This document shows positions 1-7,663 of a DNA stretch of 22,137 bases, piece by piece. The position numbers were made by a program, and so were the translations under genes. Under the pieces are notes generated by a model. The model saw only the letters and a list, made by a program, of their open reading frames with translations, did no database searches and was not told the DNA's origin. Every line of letters starts with the position of its first letter. Positions within the stretch are counted from its first letter, which is position 1. The DNA comes from Isoetes engelmannii (Eukaryota; Streptophyta; Lycopodiopsida; Isoetales; Isoetaceae), in NCBI GenBank assembly GCA_011763485.2, contig JAANSK020260384.1:1-22137 (forward strand), in the 5' to 3' direction.

Positions 1-60
1 CGTGTTGCTTGCAACTACCAGGTCATGGGTTCGAGTCTTGCCTTGTGCAACTACTTTTTG
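1..60 (+). repeat. tRNA-like 3' part (possible SINE or tRNA relic), cut by window edge
   Basis: A pol III B-box-like string, GGTTCGAGTCT, lies at 28-38. It is flanked by a poor T-stem, so this is unlikely to be a working tRNA. The 5' part, where an A box would lie, is outside the window. A tRNA-derived SINE or a tRNA pseudogene is the likeliest reading. The motif is short, so chance is possible. Confidence 0.3.
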
Positions 61-140
61 TATCTATGTGCTTTTTTATATCTGTGTGATGATCATCCTT
101 TGTACATACCAGTATAATACTTGTATACTGCGTATGATCA

Positions 141-918
141 TCACAGCTGAGAGGCACTGGTTAGCTCATTTGGAGATACAAAAGCAACAATCCAGTAAAG
201 TGACTGATCCGTGAGGATGCTAATCTGATCCATGAATCTCTGATAGTCTTCACGAGTGCACTTCTTAACATTCCTAAAGTCACACCCCACCAACCTTGCG
301 GATGTGACAACCACATCTATACACACGTCCTGGGAACTTACGGTGTAGTTACGGAATCGCTTACTTTGCTTATTAGCATTTCCCTCAATGTATTCGTTCA
401 CTTTAGCAACTAGATTTGCTGGAAGTACTTCCTTTTCTCCCTCCTTGTGGCTGATTACCCAGGATGCAACACTGTTTCCAAACATCAGCATCAAGTTTTC
501 TTTGAAAATTGGGAAGACCTCTCTCAATTGTTCCATGGTTTGAAACTCTATTTTTTTGGACTCACGCAGGTATATTAACAAGGCCCGCTCAACTGTGCCA
601 ATCTTCCTCAGATCTTTCGCCCTTGTCTTAAAATCCCTCTGTCCATTGTACCATGAGCTGCATTTCACCCAGCTCATTCCTGACAGGAGCTCTGCTCATG
701 TTGGCCGGTGCTAGATGCAACTTGAACACATCAATTTCTAACTCGAAATGTACACCGAGAGGATATACTCTATCCCTCGACTTTATTTTTAGAACAACAC
801 TCTGGGAAAGACAATCTTTGCTCTCCTGCGTCAAACCACCCACTGAACTATGTGGCCTCAATGTTAGCTGCCCGGAGCCTTCTTGAGATGCGCTACCCAT
901 CCCACTCTCCACCTCCAT
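141..918 (-). pseudogene. Unrecognised protein-coding relic (two overlapping frames)
   Basis: Two open frames on the minus strand, 178 codons (141-677) and 96 codons (628-918), overlap in different frames. Both have a coding-like composition, with charged and aliphatic residues well mixed, as in the stretch KDLRKIGTVERALLIYLRES. I recognise no domain. The longer frame has a Lys/Arg-rich start, a mixed charged and hydrophobic middle and a segment VCIDVVVTSARLVGCDF. It could be a piece of a mobile element or of a decayed lineage-specific gene, and it looks broken. The flanking DNA (919-1244) holds no recognisable gene, only a G/T-rich run near 1150. Confidence 0.35.
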
Positions 919-1244
919 GTCTTTCTCGGTCTAATCTGGACTGCTGCTAGGCGTGGAGATTCTTGCTGTGTTTTTGGGCGTCTGCACGGGCAGTAAGCAG
1001 GCTTCTATTGAGGCATGTAACCGTTCAGGTAAGCCTGTCCCTGCAACTGGGTCCACTCGAGATGCCGATTTGAAGGTAGGTTTTTGCATGATCTGACCTT
1101 GACCTTGATGATCCGAGTATGATTTTGGCTTTGGTTGTCTGTTGTTAGCTTTATTTTGGTTTTTTTGTGGGTTGTTGCTTGCCGGATTGATGGGTTTGTC
1201 TGCATGCGATCTATCCCAACTTAAAATAATGTAGAGATAATTCT

Positions 1245-1492
1245 GTTTATGAATAAATAATATTCCTTATACCATTTTAAAAACATGCAACCATTTCTTG
1301 CTGAACATGTATCAGATTCACAATTAGGATGGTTATATTTTGAGCTGGGATAATGGAATAGTTAGAGAAAGCAGGACATGAATATTGCAGCCTATTGAGA
1401 AAGACTTGACATCTGGTGCACAAACAGCGCTGGCAATCTTTAACCATTAGTGGGTCTCTCACAAGCTATGCTATAGGCCTAAAGCAGTCTCA
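1245..1492. repeat. Unknown dispersed repeat, copy 1 (interrupted by the LINE)
   Basis: This segment aligns collinearly with 2690-2945. Shared blocks include TTTCTTG..AAC/GAC..TATC.AGATTCA, then TTGAGAAAGACTTGACATCT (1398-1417 here, 2829-2848 in copy 2), then GGTCTC..(G/C)AAG(C/T)TAT and GCAGTCTCAA. Identity is high only in blocks, so the copies are old. Copy 1 stops at the LINE boundary and its sequence appears to resume beyond the LINE tail near 2346. I cannot tell what type of element it is; there is no clear coding potential. Confidence 0.6.
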
Positions 1493-2347
1493 AGATGTGG
1501 TCTTGTGCCCTTGAACGAGTCCAGAAGGCTTTCTTGGCGCGCACACTCGAGGTGAAGCCCACAGTGCCATACCAGATACGGCTCCAAGAAACAGGTTTCC
1601 TCCCGCTTCAGAGAGCAGCCATGTGCTGCCACCTTCTGTATTTCCAAAAGTTAGCTCGCATGGATGAAGACCGGCTACAAAGGGTAGTTTTGGCAGCCGC
1701 GATGGGCCCGCAGTGCCTTAAAGCCTGCTAGAAGGGCAAACAGGCACAGTGGCTGTCCCATTGGCATGTCCAGGTACATAGGTGCGTATGAGTCCGCACG
1801 AAGAAGGATCACGAAGAGCTGAAGACCTACCTGGCATAGGCTGATAGCGTCCATCCGGACAGGGGGGGCACCGCCTCCGTATTGAAATAGGGCGATGGGC
1901 AAGGGAAGCAAGGGAGGACAGGACTTGCCGGTGCTGCCTCCAGGAGGTCATTGAAGATGAGCACCATGCTTTTCTAACATGCCCCTCTTACGAACAGATT
2001 AGAGCATGGTGCCCACAGTTAATGGTACCGAACCAGACACTGCATCTCCTGTTGAGCACCGAGGCGATGGGGACTCTTGGTGCATATCTTTCAGAGGTCA
2101 TGGCCGAAAGGCATCGGTTTTGTCCCTCGAGCTTGTGATGCCACCCTGTGTCTGGTATACCAGCAAGCTCATTGCGGTCACGGTTTTTCTCCCAGAGGTG
2201 TTTTTTCACCCGGGTTGTAATGTGGTTGTTGTTTCTCGTTGTACAGGTCCCATAGGCCAATTGGCCTCCGTGGACGATAAAAATGTTAATCTGTTCTGTT
2301 TTGTTTTGTTTTGTTTTGTTTTGTTCTGTTCTGTTCTGTTCTGTTCT
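1493..2347 (+). mobile_element. 5'-truncated non-LTR retrotransposon (LINE) 3' end
   Basis: The frame 1495-1731 carries a typical C-terminal segment of a LINE reverse-transcriptase polyprotein: ERVQKAFLARTL, then a proline- and ETG-containing block, then a PL..A.....L.YF.KL stretch. The frame meets an in-frame stop at 1729-1731. From 1926 a second segment encodes the terminal zinc-knuckle-like motif CRCC...EDEHHAFLTCPSYEQIR, followed by about 45 residues ending near 2141. A 3'UTR then runs into a (TTTTG)n(TTCTG)n tail at about 2294-2346, as expected for a LINE primed on its own 3' repeat. The 5' portion (endonuclease and RT core) is missing. Candidate target-site duplications are TCTCAAGA..TGT at 1487 and TCTCAAGACATGT at 2345. 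Clade is uncertain (L1-like or I-like). Confidence 0.8.
2294..2346 (+). repeat. Pentanucleotide microsatellite (TTTTG/TTCTG), LINE tail
   Basis: Runs of TTTTG change to runs of TTCTG, units that differ by one T/C position. The tract directly follows the LINE 3'UTR and precedes the candidate target-site duplication, so it is best read as the element's tail. Confidence 0.85.
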
Positions 2348-2477
2348 CAAGACATGTTTATGTGTTCTTCAGAAAATAACGCTAATGTGTCCTCCTATGC
2401 CAAAAAGCACAAAATAAGAAGCAAAGCAATTAAGATGCAGCCCTCTTTCTAGCGGGGTTACCTACGTTGAGTATCCC

Positions 2478-2660
2478 ATGTTGCATTTTCTGCTACAAAG
2501 GGTTGGAATTGCCATGTTGAAACACAAACTGCTTTGGATGGTGCCTCGCAAAAACCAAGGTAATCTGGAATGTGAAATATACGTTGGAGAACAAGTACTG
2601 ATGCTGGACCCAAATGGTCCTGGAGCAACATGCTTTTTGCAAGCATTTAAGCTGCATTGA
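2478..2660 (+). other. Unrecognised 60-codon open frame between repeat copies
   Basis: This short open frame includes the stretch YVGEQVLMLDPNGPGATCF. It resembles coding sequence in composition, but I recognise no family and see no convincing exon borders, although AAGGTAAT near 2560 could be a splice donor. It may be part of the unknown repeat that flanks it. Nothing else is evident between the LINE tail and copy 2 of the repeat. Confidence 0.2.
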
Positions 2661-2689
2661 ATGGTTGAACATACATTTAAATAATATGA

Positions 2690-2945
2690 GGGATGACATA
2701 TTCATTAAGAATATTAACAAATGCAGCTATTTTTTCTTGAAGACATATCAAGATTCAACTATATGCCAAGACAAAGGAGTTGAATAACTATGAGGAAGCA
2801 ACAGGAGTCGTAAATAATATAGCTTTGTTGAGAAAGACTTGACATCTATATAGTTGATGCACCTTTGGCACTGCCAATTATTTTTACCGGTAGGTCTCAT
2901 TGGCAAGTTATAGTGTGCAGTCTCAAAAACATAAAACATTCTAAA
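2690..2945. repeat. Unknown dispersed repeat, copy 2
   Basis: This is the second, uninterrupted copy of the repeat at 1245-1492, in the same orientation. It shows what the first copy looked like before the LINE arrived: after GCAGTCTCAA it continues AAACATAAAACATTC, which matches in part the sequence just beyond the LINE tail. Between its end and 3185 I see only AT-rich DNA. Confidence 0.6.
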
Positions 2946-3184
2946 AAACATGGTCTTTCTCAGCAGACTACATTTTATGAACTATATTGTATTTGTTTTG
3001 CATAAATAACGTGACGTACTCTCTTTTGCTCGAAGTACAAAATACTAGTAAAAAAATTGAACTCATGATACAGAATTCCTGAAGAAGGTAGGTTGCTTGT
3101 TCTTCCTTGTATTTCCTGCTTATTCACAATTACAATTTTCAACAGTAGGTTGGAAGGGCATTATGGCAGTTCTAAGCTTGTCGG

Positions 3185-4400
3185 ACTTTGCCTTTGAGTT
3201 TGAGGGGATTGTGGCTGCAATCTAATGGCTGTCCTCGAACGATGCAAGGAATTGATGAAAAAGCGCTTTCAGATGTCAGACTGTTGGGTGGCGTTAGGAA
3301 ATTACTTGGTATGGAAGTTAGAAGAAATAGGGAAAAGGGGGAGCTATATTTAACACAGGAGCAGAATATCAGGAAGGCACTGATCTGGTTTAGGATGGTT
3401 GACTGCAACCCATCAAAGACGCCGCTAGCTCCGGGTGTGAAGATCAGTAGTAGAATGAGTTTGAAAAATGCTTCTGAAAAGAAAGAGATGGAAGCTAAAT
3501 TGTACTGAGCATTGGTAGGCATATTGCTGCACATCGCAAATAGCACAAGACCCGACATCGCCTACGCAGTTAACCTACTTAGCCGGTACAATAATAATCC
3601 AGGAAGAGAACATTGGATAGCATCCAAGAGGGTGTTGAGATATCTGAAAGGTACATTAAATCATGGAATCTGGTTTACACAAAGCAAAGAACCGCAATGA
3701 GTAGGTTTTGCTGATGCAGATTGGGGAGGTGACCTAGATGATAGAAAATCAACATCAGGATACATTTGTAAACTTGGAGATGCAGCAATATCTTAGGGAT
3801 GCAAAAAATAGGAATGCATAGCCAAATCAAGGGCAGAGGCAGAGTATATAGCAGTTTCACTAGCGGCATTTGAAATTATTTGGATACGGAGAATGATGGC
3901 AGAACTTGGTATGGCATGTGCTAACGCCACACCTTTGTATTGCAATAACAAAAGCGGAGTAGCGATGAGCCGAAATCCAACATGCCATTCTGGAATGAAG
4001 CACGTAGAGATTCATCACCATTTTATTCAGGATGATGTGGGAGAAAGGGAAAATTGACATACAATATGTTTCAAAGAAAGTGCAACAGGCGGATATGCTC
4101 ACCAAAGTGTTGACAGAGCCTAAGCTAGTGACAGCCAAATCAAAATCGGTGGGATTGAACAGGCCGGATTTGGCGTGTGTGGATTGAACAGGCCGGAATT
4201 GGTCTGAGTGTGTTTGTGTTGCAGAGTATGATTATTGCAGGCTGTTTGTAGCCGATTGGTGGCAGTTCGCACTGTACAATAATAGATGGAGATAATAGAA
4301 GGAATTGCTCTGATTTGCATACTCGAATTAATCCTAAGATATGACAACGTTTCTCAGTGAAGGATAATCCTACTTAACCTCCAATCTTGCAACAATTTGC
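3185..4400 (+). mobile_element. Ty1/Copia LTR-retrotransposon fossil (3' part of pol and probable LTR remnant)
   Basis: Translation of the plus strand gives the end of a Copia reverse transcriptase (YLGM-like region, here LLGMEVRRN..GELYLTQ), the connecting segment with STRPDIAYAVNLLSRY, and the RNase H domain with GFADADWGGD and SRAEAEYIA. A probable polypurine tract and LTR remnant follow from about 4140, with a short internal duplication of a GATTGAACAGGCCGGA-type unit at about 4153-4200. Gag, protease, integrase and the 5' LTR are absent. The copy is broken, with roughly half a dozen breaks, and looks old. The exact LTR limits cannot be fixed here. Confidence 0.9.
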
Positions 4401-4440
4401 CCTTTTATGACGGATCGATCCCCTGGGCAGATTGTTGCAA
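4387..4440. repeat. Hairpin: 16-bp inverted repeat with 22-bp loop
   Basis: TTGCAACAATTTGCCC (4387-4402) and GGGCAGATTGTTGCAA (4425-4440) are inverted copies with one mismatch. A short TTAATC/CTTAAT array follows at 4441-4460. It lies at the presumed outer edge of the Copia LTR remnant, so it may be the end of that fossil or of a separate small element. Confidence 0.75.
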
Positions 4441-4726
4441 TCTTAATCTTAATCTTAATCTCGATTATATGCGCAGAGTTAAGGCATTTGAAAACAAATT
4501 GGTTCAAAAAATCATTCAGAAAAAAAGGAAGGAAGCACCATCGATCGAGCAGGATCTAAAGGAAAAACACGAAGCAAAGTGGTCCCCGGTTTCGCCAGAA
4601 CTTCAGAGCAAAAATACAGGTGTCATTTTCCCAAAGCCGACAATACACCGACTTCTAAATGCAAGTTTGAACCTTGGTGGCTTCGATTTTTTTTTATCAA
4701 ATTTTTTTTACAGATTTCTAACCTGA
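4397..4726 (+). other. Unrecognised open frame, possible exon relic
   Basis: The open frame starts inside the hairpin, so its first ~25 codons are unlikely to be real. From about 4477 a lysine-rich segment follows a plausible splice acceptor (TATGCGCAG): FENKLVQKIIQKKRKEAPS, then an acidic and basic stretch and VIFPKPTIHRLLNAS. This resembles a helical, charged host-protein exon rather than a transposase, but I recognise no family. It ends in a T-rich, low-complexity tail. Confidence 0.25.
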
Positions 4727-5135
4727 ACAACTTCAACGAATTTACAAATTATTGAAGTTGTTGGTGAATTCGATCAGGTCTTTTATGGAGCTTGGATTTC
4801 TTCGTACCAAAATAAAAATTAAGACTAGAAAATCATACATTTGGTGCGGAGGCCAGCTTGATTGGCCAGAAAACAGCCCAGAGGGCCTTTCCCTTATACG
4901 GAAGGGGAAACATCCGGTCGCGGGGAAACCCCCTGCGATCGAAAGTTTCCCTCCGTAACCAAAGAGGCCCGAAATTTCCTGATCTTGAACTGCTAATCTG
5001 TTCCCTGAACTACTAATCTGTTTGTATTCTTGTGAAGCAGCTATCGTAAAGCCAGTGCCCTTTTCTCACATCTAATTTTTTGAGCCGGAACGGAGTTTGA
5101 AGAGCTCCTACAGAGCTCCTTTGCCGGAACAAAGC

Positions 5136-5228
5136 CTGCAGAGGTACTACTATTCTTGCTGAAACACTTATTCTTGCTGAAACGCTTTACTGCAGAGCTA
5201 CTACTACTCTTGCTGGAACACTTATTCT
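5136..5228 (+). repeat. Imperfect 39-bp direct repeat, period 54
   Basis: CTGCAGAG.TACTACTA.TCTTGCTG.AACACTTATTCT occurs at 5136-5174 and 5190-5228 with few changes. A CTTATTCTTGCTGAAACGCTTTA spacer repeats part of the unit again, so the block grew by more than one duplication. Confidence 0.8.
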
Positions 5229-5304
5229 AATTAAATCTATCAATGATTACGGATCTGTAGCCATAGCCGCGACTTCTTCTTCGGATTTTCTCTTCTGGGG
5301 AGCT

Positions 5305-5600
5305 TTAGGTTAAGCAGCAGAGCAACGAGCTCGCCTCTTTGTTCGCTGTAGTCTTTGGATGGAACAGCAAAGATTGCCGCTGCTTTGTAAAGCATTCTAG
5401 AATGCAAAGAACAGCAAGAGCATAGCCGCGAAGCAAAGGGATGCCATAGCTACTAAGGGACGCCTCACATGCAATTTTTTCCTTATTCACATGCAGCAGG
5501 TTGAAGACGGCCGGTTTGACGCCCGATTGCTCGAACTGCTGGAGCAGTTTGCTCCTCACCGTCTCCAGCGGCTTGCCGTCCGGCTAAACTTACCGTTACA
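5305..5600 (-). other. Unrecognised coding-like segment inside the inverted-repeat element
   Basis: On the minus strand an open frame runs from just after a stop near 5585 to 5305. There is no ATG; the first possible start is GTG. Its N-terminal half, ETVRSKLLQQFEQSGVKPA and then VFNLLHVNKEK, looks like real protein. The C-terminal half is less convincing. It could be a captured host exon inside the element bounded by 4953-5796, but I recognise no family. Confidence 0.25.
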
Positions 5601-5693
5601 TGTGAGGCCTCTCTAAGCAGAGGTCCCGATCTTGGTCAGAGGATGCCATAGCCGCGAAGCAGAGAGACCCGATCTTGGTCTCTAAGGAAAAAC

Positions 5694-5709
5694 CTGGTGG
5701 CGCCACCAG
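5694..5709. repeat. Perfect 16-bp palindrome
   Basis: CTGGTGGCGCCACCAG is its own reverse complement. It lies near the right end of the inverted-repeat element, beside a 12-bp inverted repeat, and may be part of a subterminal fold. Confidence 0.85.
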
Positions 5710-5878
5710 AGTGCCGCTAGAAACATAGACCCTGAAATAGCCTAGAAAAAAAAAGTCCCGAAATCGTCGGAAATTTCAGGGTCTCGTTGGTTACGGTTCC
5801 TTTCCACATTCAAGAATGGAATATAGCTAGCATCTTAACCTTATGAAGAAGGCCCCTATTTTCAAACCCTTCCTCGAG

Positions 5879-5990
5879 TTCGGTGGGTCCTAGTGTTCCC
5901 TGAACACTACGACCCACCGAAATATATTGGAACACTATGTTCCCCGAATATACCAAAATATATTTGAATAATCGGAACACTATGTTCCCC
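5879..5990. repeat. 43-bp near-perfect palindrome followed by GAACACTA repeats
   Basis: Arms 5879-5898 and 5902-5921 are inverted copies of 20 bp with one mismatch around a 3-base centre. The half-site GAACACTA recurs at 5902, 5930, 5972 and 5988. Two of these sit in an exact 20-bp direct repeat, GGAACACTATGTTCCCCGAA (5929-5948 and 5971-5990), whose core GAACACTATGTTC is itself a dyad. No gene is visible from 5797 to 6290. A small inverted-repeat element end or a protein-binding array are both possible. Confidence 0.8.
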
Positions 5991-6292
5991 GAACACTATG
6001 ACTCCAAATCGGAGCCAAACTATTATTTGCGGCATACCCACCTGTCGAATAATCTTTGAATATTCTATAGGTTATTTTGCCCATATTCTTTGAATAATCT
6101 TACGAAAGTACCAAATATATTCACTGCCTTGGCACAAAGAACTACCATTCTCTTTCATTAGCAAAGGGTGACATAAAGAGTTAACAAATGTTGTAGTGTT
6201 GTGCAAATCTAAATTAATTTAACCATCTAAGTTTCTAAAACATATAATTTAAAGATAATTATGCATTGCCCAAAAATTTTATTTAAACAAAC

Positions 6293-6302
6293 TTTATTTA
6301 TT
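6293..6302 (-). terminator. Poly(A) signals of the secreted-protein gene
   Basis: Two overlapping AATAAA signals lie on the minus strand about 60 bases after the stop codon of the small secreted-protein gene, the usual distance for a plant 3' end. Confidence 0.5.
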
Positions 6303-6358
6303 TGGGAACTAGATGGTTATTTAGAGCTAGTCGTCCATCTGTTCTATTCTTAAGGATT

Positions 6359-6682
6359 TCAACCGATACGTATACTACTCCAATTCATCCTTGTGTTGCA
6401 AGCATCAGTGTCCTTTGTAAAAGTTCTTGATGGAGTCCCTTGGCAATTTGATGAGTCATAAAGCCTGAGTACCTGACTGCCATCATATTCAACACGGTAT
6501 CCATCCGTGTAACCAGCAATAAGGGTTTGACAAGAGGTACCCTGCTCCACAATCAGGTTGTAGTCACCTGCACAATTACCACCTCGGTATTGAAGAAACC
6601 TACTGGTGGCATCCACCTTGATTGAGAAACGAAAAACTAGAGAACACAGTAGCAGCATGTATACGAAAGAAGCTTGTGACAT
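6359..6682 (-). CDS. Small secreted beta-gamma-crystallin-like protein with two Cys-containing repeats
   Basis: The product has 107 residues. Residues 1-25 form a clear signal peptide (hydrophobic core VYMLLLCSLVF, likely cut near Ala25), so it should enter the secretory path. The mature ~80 residues hold four cysteines (37, 51, 80, 95). The two halves align with each other: FLQYRGGNCAGDY with C51 following, and LRLYDSSNCQGTP with C95 following. Each has the Y-x6-G spacing (Y32-G39, Y75-G82) typical of beta-gamma-crystallin Greek-key motifs, which suggests a two-motif domain. Function is unknown; defence or stress protection is conceivable, but that is inference. The ATG is chosen because it begins the signal peptide and follows a good 3' splice site. 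TATA box, 5'UTR intron and poly(A) signal are all in place, and the frame is intact, so the gene is probably active. Confidence 0.8.
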   Translation of the reverse strand: MSQASFVYMLLLCSLVFRFSIKVDATSRFLQYRGGNCAGDYNLIVEQGTSCQTLIAGYTDGYRVEYDGSQVLRLYDSSNCQGTPSRTFTKDTDACNTRMNWSSIRIG

Positions 6683-6689
6683 ATTGAAC

Positions 6690-6751
6690 CTATTAAATCA
6701 AATGTTATTCAACAATCATAAGCTATCTATGTAGAGTGCATAACAACTTAC
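6690..6751 (-). other. 5'UTR intron of the secreted-protein gene (62 nt)
   Basis: On the minus strand the leader reads CAAG|GTAAGT at the donor (6751) and TTTAATAG|GTTC at the acceptor (6690), eight bases before the ATG. Its length is near the plant minimum. Other candidate introns in this window are also short. Confidence 0.6.
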
Positions 6752-6807
6752 CTTGCTTGCTAACTGCTGGATATTTGTTGCGAGTCTGTAGATGCTTGAA
6801 GATAACA

Positions 6808-6814
6808 TTTTATA
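6808..6814 (-). promoter_or_regulatory. TATA box of the secreted-protein gene
   Basis: TATAAAA on the minus strand, within GGTATAAAATG. Transcription would begin around 6780 and give a ~30-nt first leader exon ending at the donor at 6752. Confidence 0.65.
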
Positions 6815-6832
6815 CCTCATAAAGTCAAATTA

Positions 6833-6896
6833 CTCAGTGACACGTAATTGTAGCTTCTTTAGAACTCAGTGACACGTAATTGTAGCTTCTTTAGAA
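6833..6896 (-). promoter_or_regulatory. Perfect 32-bp tandem duplication carrying two ABRE-type ACGTGTC sites
   Basis: 6833-6864 and 6865-6896 are identical and adjacent. Read toward the gene on the minus strand, each contains ACGTGTC (plus-strand 6839-6845 and 6871-6877), which fits the abscisic-acid response element consensus ACGTGKC. The sites lie about 30 and 60 bp upstream of the TATA box. Stress or ABA control is inferred from the motif only. Confidence 0.7.
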
Positions 6897-7058
6897 ATTT
6901 GCTTTTTTTTTGTCATCATACAAGATATCTATGTATCTATCTATGTATTATCTATCTACCACACAAATACGACATTGTCGATTACAATTTAAACACTACC
7001 AACTTTATGTTGACCAAGATGATAAATGCATCTCACATCAACTTTCAAACCTCATGAG

Positions 7059-7115
7059 TTTATACCTTATGAAGTAAAGTTACTCACCTATTGTAGCCTC
7101 CTTAGAAACTGTTTT
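7059..7115 (-). promoter_or_regulatory. Diverged second copy of the promoter, lacking the ABRE
   Basis: This block (TTTATACCTTATGAAGTAAAG, TTACTCAC, ATTGTAGC, CCTTAGAAA) aligns with the promoter at 6809-6900, including the TATA box. The bases holding ACGTGTC are missing. No coding sequence follows on its downstream side (6897-7058), which is AT-rich with a short TCTA-type repeat. It is probably a promoter fragment left by a tandem duplication of the gene. Confidence 0.6.
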
Positions 7116-7159
7116 TAAGATTTCACTTTTAAAAACTTCTTCCACTGATGTAGTTGATT

Positions 7160-7600
7160 ATTGCACGCTACGTCTAGATGGCATCCCTACACCGCTCGAG
7201 ACCCGGGCGGGGCAAGCTTCTGGCCATCATTTCAGAGAGATGCTTCTCTTGCGACTTGGGAGCGCGGGCGGGATTCGCTGGGGAGAACATTCCCCTGTCC
7301 CCCCCCCAGGAAGCGCCGCGGGGGGGGGGGGGGGGGCGGGGGGGGGGGCAGTCTGGAGCTGGTTATGGGTAAAGCATGTTTGCGGGATTGCGAGATCCTC
7401 CCAGGAGGCTTGGTGCTAGGAGCAACGAGCGGGTGCAGTTGAATTCATCGCAAGGGGTGCAATTCGCGGCGCTAGCAACGAGATTGGATTTCACCTACAG
7501 GATCCGGTGGAATGTGCAGGAGATCGAGTGCTGGAGGAGAGCTTTGGTGGTGGCAACGGATCCAGGAGGATCTTAACGAGGACGACATTCCTGGTATTCG
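7160..7600. other. GC-rich block with poly-G tracts, no recognised gene
   Basis: GC content rises abruptly in an otherwise AT-rich region. A C9 run (7299-7307) precedes a G17 run (7320-7336) and a G11 run (7338-7348) split by one C. Several frames stay open through it because of the GC bias, but none looks like a known protein. It could be a 5' exon, a CpG-rich promoter or part of an unknown element. Confidence 0.6.
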
Positions 7601-7663
7601 CGTCCTACGCGTGGAACACAAAAAAAGAAAAAGGAGAATAGATACAACATGAAAAATCTGTCC

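Larger units (their letters stand above)
4953..5796. mobile_element. Nonautonomous DNA-transposon-like element with ~28-bp terminal inverted repeats
   Basis: The left end 4953-4979 (beginning CCGTAACCAA.GAG) and the right end 5769-5796 (ending in its inverse, CTC.TTGGTTACGG) match inverted at about 25 of 28 positions, with two mismatches and one gap. The ~840 bp between them contains no transposase. It holds a 39-bp direct repeat (5136-5174 and 5190-5228), a repeated CCCGATCTTGGTC block (5617-5681), a perfect 16-bp palindrome at 5694-5709, and a perfect 12-bp inverted repeat AGACCCTGAAAT (5727-5738, inverse at 5773-5784) just inside the right end. I could not find clean target-site duplications, so the superfamily is open. 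Confidence 0.5.

Noticed and set aside
1005-1205. Minus-strand 66-codon frame rich in Lys, Thr and Asn.
   Set aside because: Low-complexity composition from a T/G-rich stretch; no domain or splice context.
1675-1951. Minus-strand open frames inside the LINE.
   Set aside because: They lie antisense to the recognisable LINE protein segments and show no domain.
4752-4958. Plus-strand 68-codon frame before the inverted-repeat element.
   Set aside because: No domain; it runs into GC-rich inverted sequence at the element's edge and looks random.
5929-5990. GAACANNNTGTTC dyads read as steroid-receptor response elements.
   Set aside because: The match is to an animal nuclear-receptor site; plants lack those receptors, so only the dyad itself is reported.
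7171-7620. A dense set of six-base palindromes (TCTAGA, CTCGAG, CCCGGG, AAGCTT, then GAATTC, GCTAGC, GGATCC, ACGCGT) resembling a cloning polylinker.
   Set aside because: The sites are spread over ~450 bp with unrelated DNA between them and no vector backbone; a GC-rich block yields such sites by chance. A vector-database search would settle it.
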